Of a stretch of DNA of 64,000 nucleotides, positions 23,793 to 32,032 are shown in pieces (position 1 is the first letter of the stretch; each line of letters starts with the position of its first letter). Both the position numbers and the translations under genes were made by a program. The notes below the pieces were generated by a model, which saw nothing but the letters and a program-made list of their open reading frames with translations, did no database searches and was not told where the DNA came from. Source of the DNA: an uncultured Opitutia bacterium (lineage in GTDB: Bacteria; Verrucomicrobiota; Verrucomicrobiia; Opitutales; Opitutaceae); contig CAITWF010000055.1 of NCBI GenBank assembly GCA_903896015.1, positions 1 through 64,000 on the forward strand. The letters are read 5' to 3'.

Positions 23793-25193
23793 ATGATCAC
23801 ACCGCACGAAACGCTCGCGCCGCGCACCGGCGCACTCGATCTCGACCTCATCCGGAAATACTCGATTCCCGGACCGCGCTACACGTCGTATCCGCCGGCG
23901 ACGCAGTTCACCCCCGCCCTCGCGCCCCACGCGCTCGAAGACGCCATCGCCGACGACAACGCGGCTGGCGGTCCGATCTCGCTCTATTTTCACCTGCCCT
24001 TCTGCGAAACACGCTGCTGGTTCTGCGGCTGCAATACCGTCATCACTCGCCGCCGCGACTCCGCCAGCGAATACCTCGATGATCTCGCGCGCGAGATGGC
24101 GCTCACCGCTGTCCGCCTTGATCGCAGCCGGCTCGTCACGCAAATCCACCTCGGCGGCGGAACGCCGACCTTCTTCCCGCCCGATCAACTCCGCCGCCTC
24201 GGCGCGCTCGTGCGCCAGCACTTTACCCTCGCCCCCGACTGCGAGTTCAGCGTCGAAATCGATCCGCGCCGGCTCACCGAGGAACACGTGATCGCCCTCC
24301 GCGAGATCGGCGTGAACCGCGCCTCGCTCGGCGTGCAGGACACCGATCCCCGGGTCCAACTCGCGATCCACCGCTTCCAGCCGCATCACCAAAACGAACG
24401 CGCCTTCGGCTGGCTCCGCGCCCATGGCTTCGAATCGATCAATGTCGATCTCATCTACGGGCTGCCGCTGCAAACGCCGGAGTCGTTCGCCCGCACAATC
24501 GACGATGTGCTCGGCCTCAACCCCGACCGCCTCTCGGTCTTCAGCTACGCCCATGTGCCGTGGATCAAGCCCGCGCAAAAAATCTTCGAGGACCGCGAGC
24601 AGCTCCCCGGCGCCGAGGAGAAACTCGCGATGTTCGCCGTCGCCCACGAGAAACTCACCGACGCCGGCTACGTTGACATCGGCCTCGATCACTTTGCACG
24701 GCCCGACGACTCACTCGCAGTCGCCCAGCGCGCCGGCACGCTCCACCGCAACTTTCAGGGCTACAGCACCCAGGCCGACGCCTCGCTGTACAGCTTCGGC
24801 ATCTCCTCGATCTCGTCGACGCCCGACAGCTATCGCCAGAACCACAAGACGCTCGAGGCGTGGCGCGCTTCGCTCGACGCCGGCCAGCTACCGACCGAAC
24901 GTGGTCTGCGGGTCACCGCCGAGGACAAGCGCCGCCGCACGATCATCATGCGCCTCATGTGCGATCGTCGCCTTGATTTCGCCGCGCTCTCGCGGGCGCT
25001 TGGGCTCGACTTCGCCGACACCTACGCCAGCGAACTCGCCAGCCTCGACGATCTCGAGGCCGACGGACTCGTCGAGCGCACGGCGCAGGGTCTGTGCGTC
25101 ACACCCGCCGGCGGACCGCTCCTCCGCGTGATCGCGATGCGCTTCGACGAACATTTCCTCACCGCCGCCAAACGGCACTCGCAAGTCATCTAA
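23793..25193 (+). CDS. hemN: Oxygen-independent coproporphyrinogen III dehydrogenase
   Basis: Radical SAM enzyme converting coproporphyrinogen III to protoporphyrinogen IX without oxygen, in the cytoplasm. The 466-residue length is standard for HemN. The N terminus contains YSIPGPRYTSYPPATQF, the HemN-specific tail; the cluster motif is CETRCWFCGC (residues about 71-80) with the HemN-type fourth Cys. HLGGGTPTFFPPDQL binds SAM, followed by EIDPRRLT, and NVDLIYGLPLQTPESF. It supplies haem for the many cytochromes here under anoxia (inference). Divergent from the small cytochrome c operon, sharing the CGCA-box region; a DHODH-like gene follows by 32 nt. Confidence 0.93.
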   Translation: MITPHETLAPRTGALDLDLIRKYSIPGPRYTSYPPATQFTPALAPHALEDAIADDNAAGGPISLYFHLPFCETRCWFCGCNTVITRRRDSASEYLDDLAREMALTAVRLDRSRLVTQIHLGGGTPTFFPPDQLRRLGALVRQHFTLAPDCEFSVEIDPRRLTEEHVIALREIGVNRASLGVQDTDPRVQLAIHRFQPHHQNERAFGWLRAHGFESINVDLIYGLPLQTPESFARTIDDVLGLNPDRLSVFSYAHVPWIKPAQKIFEDREQLPGAEEKLAMFAVAHEKLTDAGYVDIGLDHFARPDDSLAVAQRAGTLHRNFQGYSTQADASLYSFGISSISSTPDSYRQNHKTLEAWRASLDAGQLPTERGLRVTAEDKRRRTIIMRLMCDRRLDFAALSRALGLDFADTYASELASLDDLEADGLVERTAQGLCVTPAGGPLLRVIAMRFDEHFLTAAKRHSQVI

Positions 25194-25225
25194 CTCCGCT
25201 CGCCGGCCCCGCGAGCCCTCACCCC

Positions 25226-26206
25226 ATGAACCTCGCGACCAACTACCTCGGCCTCAAACTCCGGAGTCCGTTCATCGTCGGCGCCTCGCCGTTCTGTGAC
25301 GACGTGCATCACGCGCTGCAACTGCAGGACGCCGGCGCCGGCGCCCTCGTCATGCGCTCCCTCTTCGAGGAGCAAATCGAAAACGATCCCGCCGCGCAGC
25401 ACACGCCCTCCGCCGATCCGACGCGGCCCGAGGCTAACTACCCGGAGTTCGCCGACTACCAGCTTTCGCCCGAACAATATCTGAAACAACTCCGCCATCT
25501 CCGAAAGACGCTTACGATTCCCGTGATCGCCTCGCTCAACGGCCACCGGCCCGGTCACTGGATCGACTTCGCGGAACAACTCCAGGAAGCCGGCGCCGCC
25601 GCGATCGAGCTGAACTTCTACCAAGTCGTCACCGATCCCGCGATCGCCGCCGATGACATCGAAAGCGAGATGCTTCACACGGTGCGCGAGCTCGCTGCCG
25701 CCGTGAGCATCCCGATTGCCGTGAAGCTCTCGCCGTTCCACACCTCGCTCGCCCAACTCGCGCTGGCGCTTGAGCTCGAGGGCGCCGCCGGCGTCGTGTT
25801 GTTCAATCGCTTTTATCAACCTGACATCGATCCCGAGGAGCTCGACGTGCAGCCGCAACTCCGCCTCTCCGATCCAGGCGAGCTGCTTCTGCGCCTGCGC
25901 TGGCTCGCGATCCTCTCGCCGCAACTCCGGGGCTCGATCGCCGCGACCGGCGGCATCCACACCTCCGCCGCCGTCGCCAAGGCAATCCTCGCCGGCGCGC
26001 ATGCCGTCCAACTCGTCTCCGTGCTGCTCCGACAGGGCCCGCACATCCTCTCGGCGATCAACCGCGATCTCCAAACGTGGATGGTGCACCATGGGTTCGC
26101 TGACTTGGAGTCGTTCCGCGGCCGGCTGAATCTTCGCCGCTGTCCCGACGCCGTCGCCTTCGAACGCGCTAACTACGTTCGTGTGATGCAGAGCTGGAAA
26201 ATCTGA
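25226..26206 (+). CDS. Dihydroorotate dehydrogenase-like protein, copy 1
   Basis: FMN TIM-barrel protein of the dihydroorotate dehydrogenase-like group that is often found beside PFOR genes; its reaction is not known to me. Over 326 residues: MNLATNYLGLKLRSPFIVGA, FEEQIENDP, IPVIASLNGHRPGHWIDFAE, AAIELNFYQV, PIAVKLSPFHTS with the FMN-contacting Lys, GVVLFNRFYQPDID and IAATGGIHTSAAVAKAI. It is 326 residues against 330 for the paralog at 56246, with the same layout. Catalytic residues of true PyrD (the Cys or Ser base in the active loop) are not clear: where the base would sit the sequence shows NRF. It follows hemN by 32 nt. Confidence 0.75.
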   Translation: MNLATNYLGLKLRSPFIVGASPFCDDVHHALQLQDAGAGALVMRSLFEEQIENDPAAQHTPSADPTRPEANYPEFADYQLSPEQYLKQLRHLRKTLTIPVIASLNGHRPGHWIDFAEQLQEAGAAAIELNFYQVVTDPAIAADDIESEMLHTVRELAAAVSIPIAVKLSPFHTSLAQLALALELEGAAGVVLFNRFYQPDIDPEELDVQPQLRLSDPGELLLRLRWLAILSPQLRGSIAATGGIHTSAAVAKAILAGAHAVQLVSVLLRQGPHILSAINRDLQTWMVHHGFADLESFRGRLNLRRCPDAVAFERANYVRVMQSWKI

Positions 26207-26241
26207 CCAGGCATCAAATCAGGCGGCCACGGAGCGAGCGT

Positions 26242-28029
26242 TCACGGCTTCAGCCGGAATTCCTCAACCGTCAGCTCGCGCACAAATCGCGCCTCTTCAT
26301 GCCAGCCGAATCCCACGAGCTTTGCGTCCTCTCGCCATGACGGCTGCCAATCCACCCACTGGCCGTCGCGACTAATCATCTGCACAGGCGCAGAACAGTG
26401 ACCGCGGGAAACTTCTACCGAGCTAATGCGCACGCTCTCTATCGTTGCTCGCAGCCCGTCGAGTTGCCCTCGCGGCCGATCGATCACGCAGAACACATCA
26501 CCTTGCGACTCGTAGGGATATCCCCGCCGCTCGAAGCGAATGAAATAGGACGCCTCCCAATCTTCGCGCAACGTCGCTGGTCGCGTCGTGACGACGTGCA
26601 TCCGCACCTGGTCAATGAATCGACTCTTGTCGTTCGCGTCGCGCGCCACCGACTGGTTCTCATTCACAACCCGCACGATGCGCGTGCGAATCGCCTCGCG
26701 ACCTAGCCAGCCGCTCGGTTGCAGCGGGGTCTCCCAACGGATCTCCGGCCGCAGCAGCCTGAGCCAGACTTTCGCATCATAGGCCGGCGGCTGCTCGCGC
26801 ATACGCTGCGCGAGCGACGTCGGCACGGTCACCCGCGACGAAAGGCTGACATAATCGAGCTTCTGCGGCGGCCACCATGTCCGCCGCGGTAACAGTGGCT
26901 CCAAGCCCTGTTGCTGGCGCAGCTTGCGCGTGGCCTCGCGTTTCATCTCCCATTCTTGGTCGAGCACGCGTTCAGTCTCTGGATCGAGCACGACATCACG
27001 CAGGCCCAACGCCGATCGTAGGGCAAAGTCATTGCCTACTCGGTAATGTGCGCCCAACCACCACTCACGCGCCAACTCCGTCCCGTTCGCCCAACGCCAA
27101 ACATGTCGCGTGAAATCTGACTCCGCTAGTATCGTTCCGTCCGGCACGCCATGCGCTGTAGCCCACACCTCCACTTCGCGATCGGGTGATTTCTTTGGCG
27201 GCACTGGTTCGGAAATGCTCGCGTCGGCGAACGTCACTGTCACTCCCGCTGCGCGCTCGGCGTTCATTTCGATCATTTGCGATCCGCTCACCCAACGCTC
27301 AGGCCAGTGCAGCACGGCCATAATCGTCAATCCGAACCCAACCCCAAGCGTGATGAGCGAACACACCATCCTCCGTGTAAGAAATAGCACTGCAATCGTC
27401 GCCGCGATCACCACCCCGAGCACCACGAGTGCGTATAGCGTGCGCCAGAAAACCAAGTTCGGATTCTCTCGCATCTCCGACGGCGTCGCTACGAATAATG
27501 CCCAAAACGCCGTGCTCGCCGCGACGGTCATCGCAAGTGCCAGCGTCCACAACACTGCCCGCGCCAGGGAATCCGTGAGAGCCGCTACGAGCATCGCCGG
27601 GAGTGCGATCGCTAGTTGCCACAGTGCCATCTCCGCGAGCGCCCAAGCGATGTCGCCAGGCCCAAAGTTGCAAGCGAGCCACCAGGGCAGCGTGATGAGC
27701 GCCGGCAATCCCACGAGCGCAACGATCGCACCAAGCGCCTTCGCCGCGAGCAAACGCCCGCCCGCGACCGGGCGCGTAACCCACCAGGGTGCCGGGCCCA
27801 TGACGCGGTCTTCCTGCATGAGCAACAGCGCCAGAACAAATGTCATCACACCATCGAGCCACGTTAGCGTAAGAGCCGATTTCACCATCTGCTGCCAATC
27901 CAAAGCTGAATCGCCCGCACGCGCCGTCCATCCGACCGCGATCTTCGCGATCAGCAAGAGTGCCCAGAACGCCAGCCACGCGCGCATGCGCACCAAGTCC
28001 TTCCGCACGATGTGCAACACGAGCTTCAT
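26242..28029 (-). CDS. ABC exporter permease-like protein with large C-terminal domain
   Basis: Third gene product encoded in a GntR-ATPase-permease-permease operon. The 595-residue protein has six hydrophobic segments in the first 280 residues (MKLVLHIVRKDLVRMRAWLA, TLTWLDGVMTFVLALLLMQE, ALVGLPALITLPWWL, ALPAMLVAALTDSL, LALAMTVAASTAFWAL, LVVLGVVIAATIAVLFL), resembling the ABC-2 membrane subunits of YtrB-type systems (motif EDRVMGPAPWWVTRPVAG). The C-terminal half is soluble and probably periplasmic, not recognised. The gene overlaps the preceding permease by 4 nt (ATGA). Start at 28029 chosen for that overlap. Substrate unknown. Confidence 0.72.
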   Translation of the reverse strand: MKLVLHIVRKDLVRMRAWLAFWALLLIAKIAVGWTARAGDSALDWQQMVKSALTLTWLDGVMTFVLALLLMQEDRVMGPAPWWVTRPVAGGRLLAAKALGAIVALVGLPALITLPWWLACNFGPGDIAWALAEMALWQLAIALPAMLVAALTDSLARAVLWTLALAMTVAASTAFWALFVATPSEMRENPNLVFWRTLYALVVLGVVIAATIAVLFLTRRMVCSLITLGVGFGLTIMAVLHWPERWVSGSQMIEMNAERAAGVTVTFADASISEPVPPKKSPDREVEVWATAHGVPDGTILAESDFTRHVWRWANGTELAREWWLGAHYRVGNDFALRSALGLRDVVLDPETERVLDQEWEMKREATRKLRQQQGLEPLLPRRTWWPPQKLDYVSLSSRVTVPTSLAQRMREQPPAYDAKVWLRLLRPEIRWETPLQPSGWLGREAIRTRIVRVVNENQSVARDANDKSRFIDQVRMHVVTTRPATLREDWEASYFIRFERRGYPYESQGDVFCVIDRPRGQLDGLRATIESVRISSVEVSRGHCSAPVQMISRDGQWVDWQPSWREDAKLVGFGWHEEARFVRELTVEEFRLKP

Positions 28030-29537
28030 CGCGGTTCCTCCCATTTCAATCCATGCACTTCGATTGGTTGCGCGAATTCGCCCACACGTTCGAATCGCAC
28101 TACTGCCAGAGTCGAGTCGCGACCTGTTTCGGCGCCCGACACCGTCAACTGCTTGCACGTGACGAGGAACGAATGCATCGCGACTCCGCCCATGACATTC
28201 CACAACCCCAGTGGCACGGCTTCGTGGCGTGCGCGGTTGATGCAAAAATATTCTTCAAAGCTCCCAAAGTTCGGCCTCAGTAGAGCACGAATTCCGTCAC
28301 CCTCGCCAGGTTTCGCTTCGCACACCTCGACAAAAACCTTGTCAATCACCTCGCCCGTCTTCGCAAAGCCGAGGATGCGCGTGCGGGTAGAGCCCGCGAC
28401 GAACGTCGCGCCTTCGCGCAGCGGCATCTCGCCGAGCACTCGCGGCACCGCGAACCAGACCGAAAGCTGGCCGTGCCAGGTGGGAGCGTTCTCCGGCGTG
28501 AAACTCGCGATCGGTAGCGTGCAATTCAAGCGCCACCGGATTGGTTCTTTGCTGCGATCAAATCCGAGCATGCGCCGCGCGGCGGTTTGCCAACCGAATG
28601 CGAGTTTCAACGCCGGCTCTCCGTCGTCGCGCCACGCGCCGGTCGGCACATAAAACCCCGCCTGATTCCACGGCGTAGCCGCCGACAACGACGGGGTGTA
28701 GTGGATATTATCGGTGTCTCTCGGCTTCGTGAGCTGGGGGGCGACGTCGATCGCCGCGGTTGGCGGCACGCTCGGCGCAACCGGCGTCACATCCCACGGC
28801 CCTGCAAGCCGCACCGCGAAGCCTGCGGCCAGCGCGATGCCAACAAGCACCCAGGAGCGCGCGCTGCGCCGCGTGAGGAATTGATGAGCGAACACAGCCA
28901 CCGCCGCCGGCACCAAACCGATTTGCAAGATCAGACCGCGCGCGCGCCGGACAGCTGGCGCGACTTCTTTGATGAATGGCGCCGTCGTAAAATATGCGCT
29001 GCACAAAACGCACGCGAAGCCGAGCCCGAGCGTGGCGAAGAGAAACTGAGCAAGGTTGCATGAGAGCGAAGCCATTGCGAAGCTCACCGCCAGCACCACG
29101 CACTGACCGAGTGCAAACCACCACGCTGAGGCCACGATTTCGCTAACGCTGAAGCCGTTTGCCAGCCACAGCGGCGTCAACACCACCAATGGCGCAATCA
29201 CGAAGAGCAAGAGACTAGCGAGCAGTTTCGCCGCGAGCAGTCGCGCGCCGGCGATCGGGCGCGTTTGCCAAAATCCTGCGGTGCCCGGCAGCGCATCTTC
29301 GAGCACGAGCGCGCCCGCTAGCAAATAGGTGATTACGATTTTCACGCCGACAATCAGTTGCGTCCAGATTCCCATGAGCCGCGTCCACACCTCCACCTCC
29401 GCCATGAGCGCGTCGCCGGAGGGCGGATGGATCAAGCGAAACCCAATCGTCGTCGCCGCGATGAACGCGCACCAACCCGCGACCGGCAGCGCCATGCGCC
29501 GCAGATCTTTTTTGGCGATATGCCACACCAGGTTCAT
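28026..29537 (-). CDS. ABC exporter permease-like protein
   Basis: The 503-residue paralog of the next permease. Hydrophobic segments lie at residues about 18-37, 60-85, 105-130, 140-165, 170-195, 230-250 and 262-282; the motif EDALPGTAGFWQTRPIAGAR parallels EDRVMGPAPWWVTRPVAG of the partner, so the two permeases look like a heterodimer derived by duplication. A soluble C-terminal part (from about 290) includes several surface strands. It overlaps the ATPase gene by 4 nt (ATGA), so translation is coupled. Cargo unknown; YtrA-controlled exporters are commonly induced by cell-wall stress. Confidence 0.74.
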   Translation of the reverse strand: MNLVWHIAKKDLRRMALPVAGWCAFIAATTIGFRLIHPPSGDALMAEVEVWTRLMGIWTQLIVGVKIVITYLLAGALVLEDALPGTAGFWQTRPIAGARLLAAKLLASLLLFVIAPLVVLTPLWLANGFSVSEIVASAWWFALGQCVVLAVSFAMASLSCNLAQFLFATLGLGFACVLCSAYFTTAPFIKEVAPAVRRARGLILQIGLVPAAVAVFAHQFLTRRSARSWVLVGIALAAGFAVRLAGPWDVTPVAPSVPPTAAIDVAPQLTKPRDTDNIHYTPSLSAATPWNQAGFYVPTGAWRDDGEPALKLAFGWQTAARRMLGFDRSKEPIRWRLNCTLPIASFTPENAPTWHGQLSVWFAVPRVLGEMPLREGATFVAGSTRTRILGFAKTGEVIDKVFVEVCEAKPGEGDGIRALLRPNFGSFEEYFCINRARHEAVPLGLWNVMGGVAMHSFLVTCKQLTVSGAETGRDSTLAVVRFERVGEFAQPIEVHGLKWEEPR

Positions 29538-30439
29538 GAAGCACGTTCCTTCGCCAACGCACGCTCCGCCCGAGCGAGCGTCAGGAAAATTTCCCGCAAC
29601 GTCATCGCGTGTGCCGTCACCCGATCGCTGCCGAAGCGCTCTCGCCATGCGCGCTCCGTCGCTTGGCCTGCATAGCGCGTCTCCACAAACTTCGTAAGCG
29701 CCCCCGCCTGCTCCCAGTCGAGCCACTCATCGCCCGGCGAAAACGTCGAGGCTGCACCCGTCACCTCCACACGGCGAAAGCGTGCCTGCAATGTCTCCGT
29801 CGCTTCGCTCAGCCGCAGCCGCCCGCTTTCGAGCATCGCGACCCGATCGGCGAGACGCTCGACTTCATCGATGTCGTGCGATGACACGAGCACGGTCCAT
29901 TCGCCGGCCGCCGTGACTTCAAGCATGCCCTTGATGAATTCATCGCGCACCAGCGGATCGAGGCCGCTGAACGGTTCGTCGAGCAACAGCAGTTTCGGCC
30001 GGTAGGCCAGCGACGAGAGCAGCGCCGCCTTCATTAGCATGCCGCGGGAGAGATGGGCCAGCTTGCGCGATTCCGGCAGCGCGAACTGCGTAAGCAACGT
30101 CCGCTCCAATTCGCGATCCCATGTCGGATAAAATGGCCGGCAGTAGTCCAGGAATTGCCGCACCGTCATCCAGACGGGCAGCTGCTGGTTCTCCGACACG
30201 TAGCCGATCTGCGCGAGTTCGCGCTCGCCCAGTTTTCGTGCATCGACGCCGAGCACCCTCGCTTCGCCGGCCGTCGGCCGAAGCAGGTTCATCAGCAGCT
30301 TGATCGTCGTCGTCTTGCCGGCGCCATTCGGCCCGAGCAGCGCACACACGCTGCCCTGAGGCACGGCGAGGTTGAGCGCGTGCACGGCCTCCGCCCGCCC
30401 GAACCGCCGCGTCAGATTGTTCGTTTCGATAATGTTCAT
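29534..30439 (-). CDS. ABC transporter ATPase, YtrB-like
   Basis: ATP-binding subunit for the two permeases. A 301-residue protein from ATG 30439 (an ATG 21 nt upstream is possible). Walker A GPNGAGKTT (residues about 34-42), Q-loop in IGYVSENQQLP, a variant signature LSRGMLMKAAL in place of LSGGQ, Walker B LLLLDEPFSGLDP and the switch His in SSHDIDEVERL are all seen. The C-terminal extension (RRVEVTGAASTFSPGDEWLDW) is as in ABC-2 type ATPases. It is encoded directly after the GntR regulator and overlaps the first permease. Confidence 0.9.
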   Translation of the reverse strand: MNIIETNNLTRRFGRAEAVHALNLAVPQGSVCALLGPNGAGKTTTIKLLMNLLRPTAGEARVLGVDARKLGERELAQIGYVSENQQLPVWMTVRQFLDYCRPFYPTWDRELERTLLTQFALPESRKLAHLSRGMLMKAALLSSLAYRPKLLLLDEPFSGLDPLVRDEFIKGMLEVTAAGEWTVLVSSHDIDEVERLADRVAMLESGRLRLSEATETLQARFRRVEVTGAASTFSPGDEWLDWEQAGALTKFVETRYAGQATERAWRERFGSDRVTAHAMTLREIFLTLARAERALAKERAS

Positions 30440-30464
30440 GAGAGTGCGTTGAAATTTCATCCGA

Positions 30465-30848
30465 CTATTTGCCGCCGAGTTTTTTCCAGTGCGCGCCGAG
30501 CCCGGCCTGCACCTCCGCGAGCGTCAGCCCGAGTTTTTTTGCCTCGACGACGACGCGCTCCAACTCAGCCCCCAGCAAATCCGCCTTTTCCTGACGGCCG
30601 CCCATCGCGCGCTCCGCCACGATGCTCCCGACCGCGGGCGTCGTGATCAGCACGCCCTCATTCACGAGCGCAGCGATCACCTTGTGCGCGGTGTTGGGGT
30701 TGACCCGCAATTCCTGACTCAGCACGCGCACCGAGGGAAACCTGTCACCCGGGCGAAGCTGTCCGCCGACCACCGCCTTTTTCACGGCGAACAGGATCTG
30801 TTCCGCCACAGGTAGGCCGGGTTTGAGTTCGATCGAGAACGGCAGCAC
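30465..30848 (-). CDS. GntR-family (YtrA type) repressor
   Basis: Short GntR regulator of 127 residues, the YtrA size, with only the winged-helix domain (residues about 12-72: LPVAEQILFAVKKAVVGGQL, PGDRFPSVRVLSQELRVNPN, TAHKVIAALVNEGVLITTPA) and a small helical tail for dimerisation. It probably represses its own operon encoding an ABC exporter. Translation starts at GTG 30848. A direct repeat TAGGACAG (30865-30872) / TAGGACGG (30874-30881) lies 17-33 nt upstream and is the likely operator or overlaps the promoter (inference). Confidence 0.87.
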   Translation of the reverse strand: MLPFSIELKPGLPVAEQILFAVKKAVVGGQLRPGDRFPSVRVLSQELRVNPNTAHKVIAALVNEGVLITTPAVGSIVAERAMGGRQEKADLLGAELERVVVEAKKLGLTLAEVQAGLGAHWKKLGGK

Positions 30849-31064
30849 GCTGTTCTACTTGCACTAGGACAGTTAGGACGGCAAGCGTTTTTTCGCTGCC
30901 GCGAAAAAAGTACTCCCCATGTTCAGTCGGGAAGCTGAAGGACCACAGACCGCGGCCGAAGTAGCGCGCGTTGCCCTCAACGCGCACGGGGGTTCGGTGC
31001 AAATCGCACGAGCGCGTCGGGGGCCATGCGCTCCGCCCCCGAACCGATCGTTAGCGCCGAACGC
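30849..31064. repeat. Intergenic region with hairpins and a dispersed palindrome
   Basis: No gene was seen. Contents: the TAGGAC direct repeat near 30865-30881; a perfect 9-bp hairpin TTTTTTCGC (30888-30896)/GCGAAAAAA (30901-30909); the palindrome GCGCGTTGCCCTCAACGCGC at 30966-30985, found again identically at 38724-38743; and near 31015-31040 a GGGGGC/GCCCCC hairpin nested in GGTTCGG/CCGAACC, probably terminating the minus-strand TonB-like gene. Confidence 0.6.
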
Positions 31065-31856
31065 TCAACTGGATTGGTCCTTGATTCGGAAGATTATCGG
31101 CACCGACATCCGCGTGTTGACGCGTTTGCCATTCTTCATGCCGGGGTGGAACCGCCATTTTTCCACGCCCGTCAACGCGGCGTTGATGAAGCCCGGATGC
31201 GTCTCCTCGACAGAGACCGGGTTGCGCACGCGGCCCTCGGTATCGACAATGAATTCAACGACGACGCGCGCGTAGTTAACCTCGCGCTTGAGTTCGTAGG
31301 GGAAGATGGGCGCGGGCTGCACCGTTGGCTCGGGCACGCGATCGAGCTCGGCGAGATTGAAGATGTTGCCCAGGCCCTCCCCGAGCTTGGTGCCCGTCCC
31401 GATGTTGTGCGGGATGACGAACACCTTCGCCTGCGCCGTGTCCGGCGGCGGAATGAGCGAGGCGAAATCGATCTGCTGGGTGAACTGGTTCGGCAACGGG
31501 ATGCTGGGCGCGTCCATCAGCGTCGGGGCATACTCAGCCGGATCGAGTTTGTCCGCCGCGTCGTCGCGGGGCGCCGGCTCCGGCTCCTCCAAATCCTTGA
31601 GCAACGGCATCGTGAAGTTCACGGCAATCGTCGCCTTTTCCACGATGGGCGGCGGCGGCTTGGTGTGGCCGCGGAAACCCAGCAGCAGAACGGCGTGAAA
31701 CGTCGCCGAAAAGATCATCGCGAATGCGACCGACCAGCGCGAATAGCCAACCGACGGGTAGCGCCACGATCCGGGCTTCGATCCGACGGAACGGGTCAGA
31801 AGCTTCGGGGCCACCGGCGGAACCGGTAGGTGAACGATGGGGTAGTCGTGGGTCAT
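31065..31856 (-). CDS. TonB-like energy transducer
   Basis: The 263-residue protein has a cytoplasmic N terminus, one transmembrane helix (residues about 44-62, AFAMIFSATFHAVLLLGF with the typical SxxxH-type His), a Pro-rich spacer (HTKPPPPIVEKA, EEPEPAPRDDA) and a TonB C-terminal domain (YELKREVNYARVVVEFIVDT, ETHPGFINAALTGVEKWRFH, PGMKNGKR). It would couple the proton-motive force to outer-membrane receptors, but no exbB/exbD or receptor is in the window. CGCA boxes lie 16-68 nt upstream, which makes it part of the putative shared regulon. Confidence 0.84.
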   Translation of the reverse strand: MTHDYPIVHLPVPPVAPKLLTRSVGSKPGSWRYPSVGYSRWSVAFAMIFSATFHAVLLLGFRGHTKPPPPIVEKATIAVNFTMPLLKDLEEPEPAPRDDAADKLDPAEYAPTLMDAPSIPLPNQFTQQIDFASLIPPPDTAQAKVFVIPHNIGTGTKLGEGLGNIFNLAELDRVPEPTVQPAPIFPYELKREVNYARVVVEFIVDTEGRVRNPVSVEETHPGFINAALTGVEKWRFHPGMKNGKRVNTRMSVPIIFRIKDQSS

Positions 31857-31871
31857 GGCCGAAAATACTCC

Positions 31872-31924
31872 CGCACCCCTTCCTCAGCACCGCATCCCTT
31901 GGTGGAGGCTGCGCATCGCTTGCG
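31872..31924. promoter_or_regulatory. CGCA boxes, 21-bp spacing, between TonB-like and CoA-transferase genes
   Basis: CGCATCGCTTGCG (31912-31924) is a perfect CGCA-N5-TGCG box. CGCATCCCTTGGT (31891-31903) lies exactly 21 bp before it, and CGCACCCCTTCCT (31872-31884) another 19 bp before. CGCAGTTTCCGAT at 31971 is a looser copy nearer the CoA-transferase start. Confidence 0.55.
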
Positions 31925-32032
31925 CCGGCGCGTTCATGGACAAAATCTGCACAGCACTTCGCACGCTGCGCGCAGTTTCCGATTTTGCTTCGACTGCAAC
32001 ACACCGCACACTGACTTTCCCTCTCTATTTCC

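Noticed and set aside
23604-24692. Upstream extension of the small cytochrome c frame to 474 codons.
   Set aside because: The extension lies antisense to hemN; the ATG at 23603 gives a normal signal peptide and family length.
29534-30460. Longer start (seven more codons) for the ABC ATPase.
   Set aside because: The residues MKFQRTL are atypical for the family, whose N terminus is usually within a few residues of the first strand (IIETNNLTRRF).
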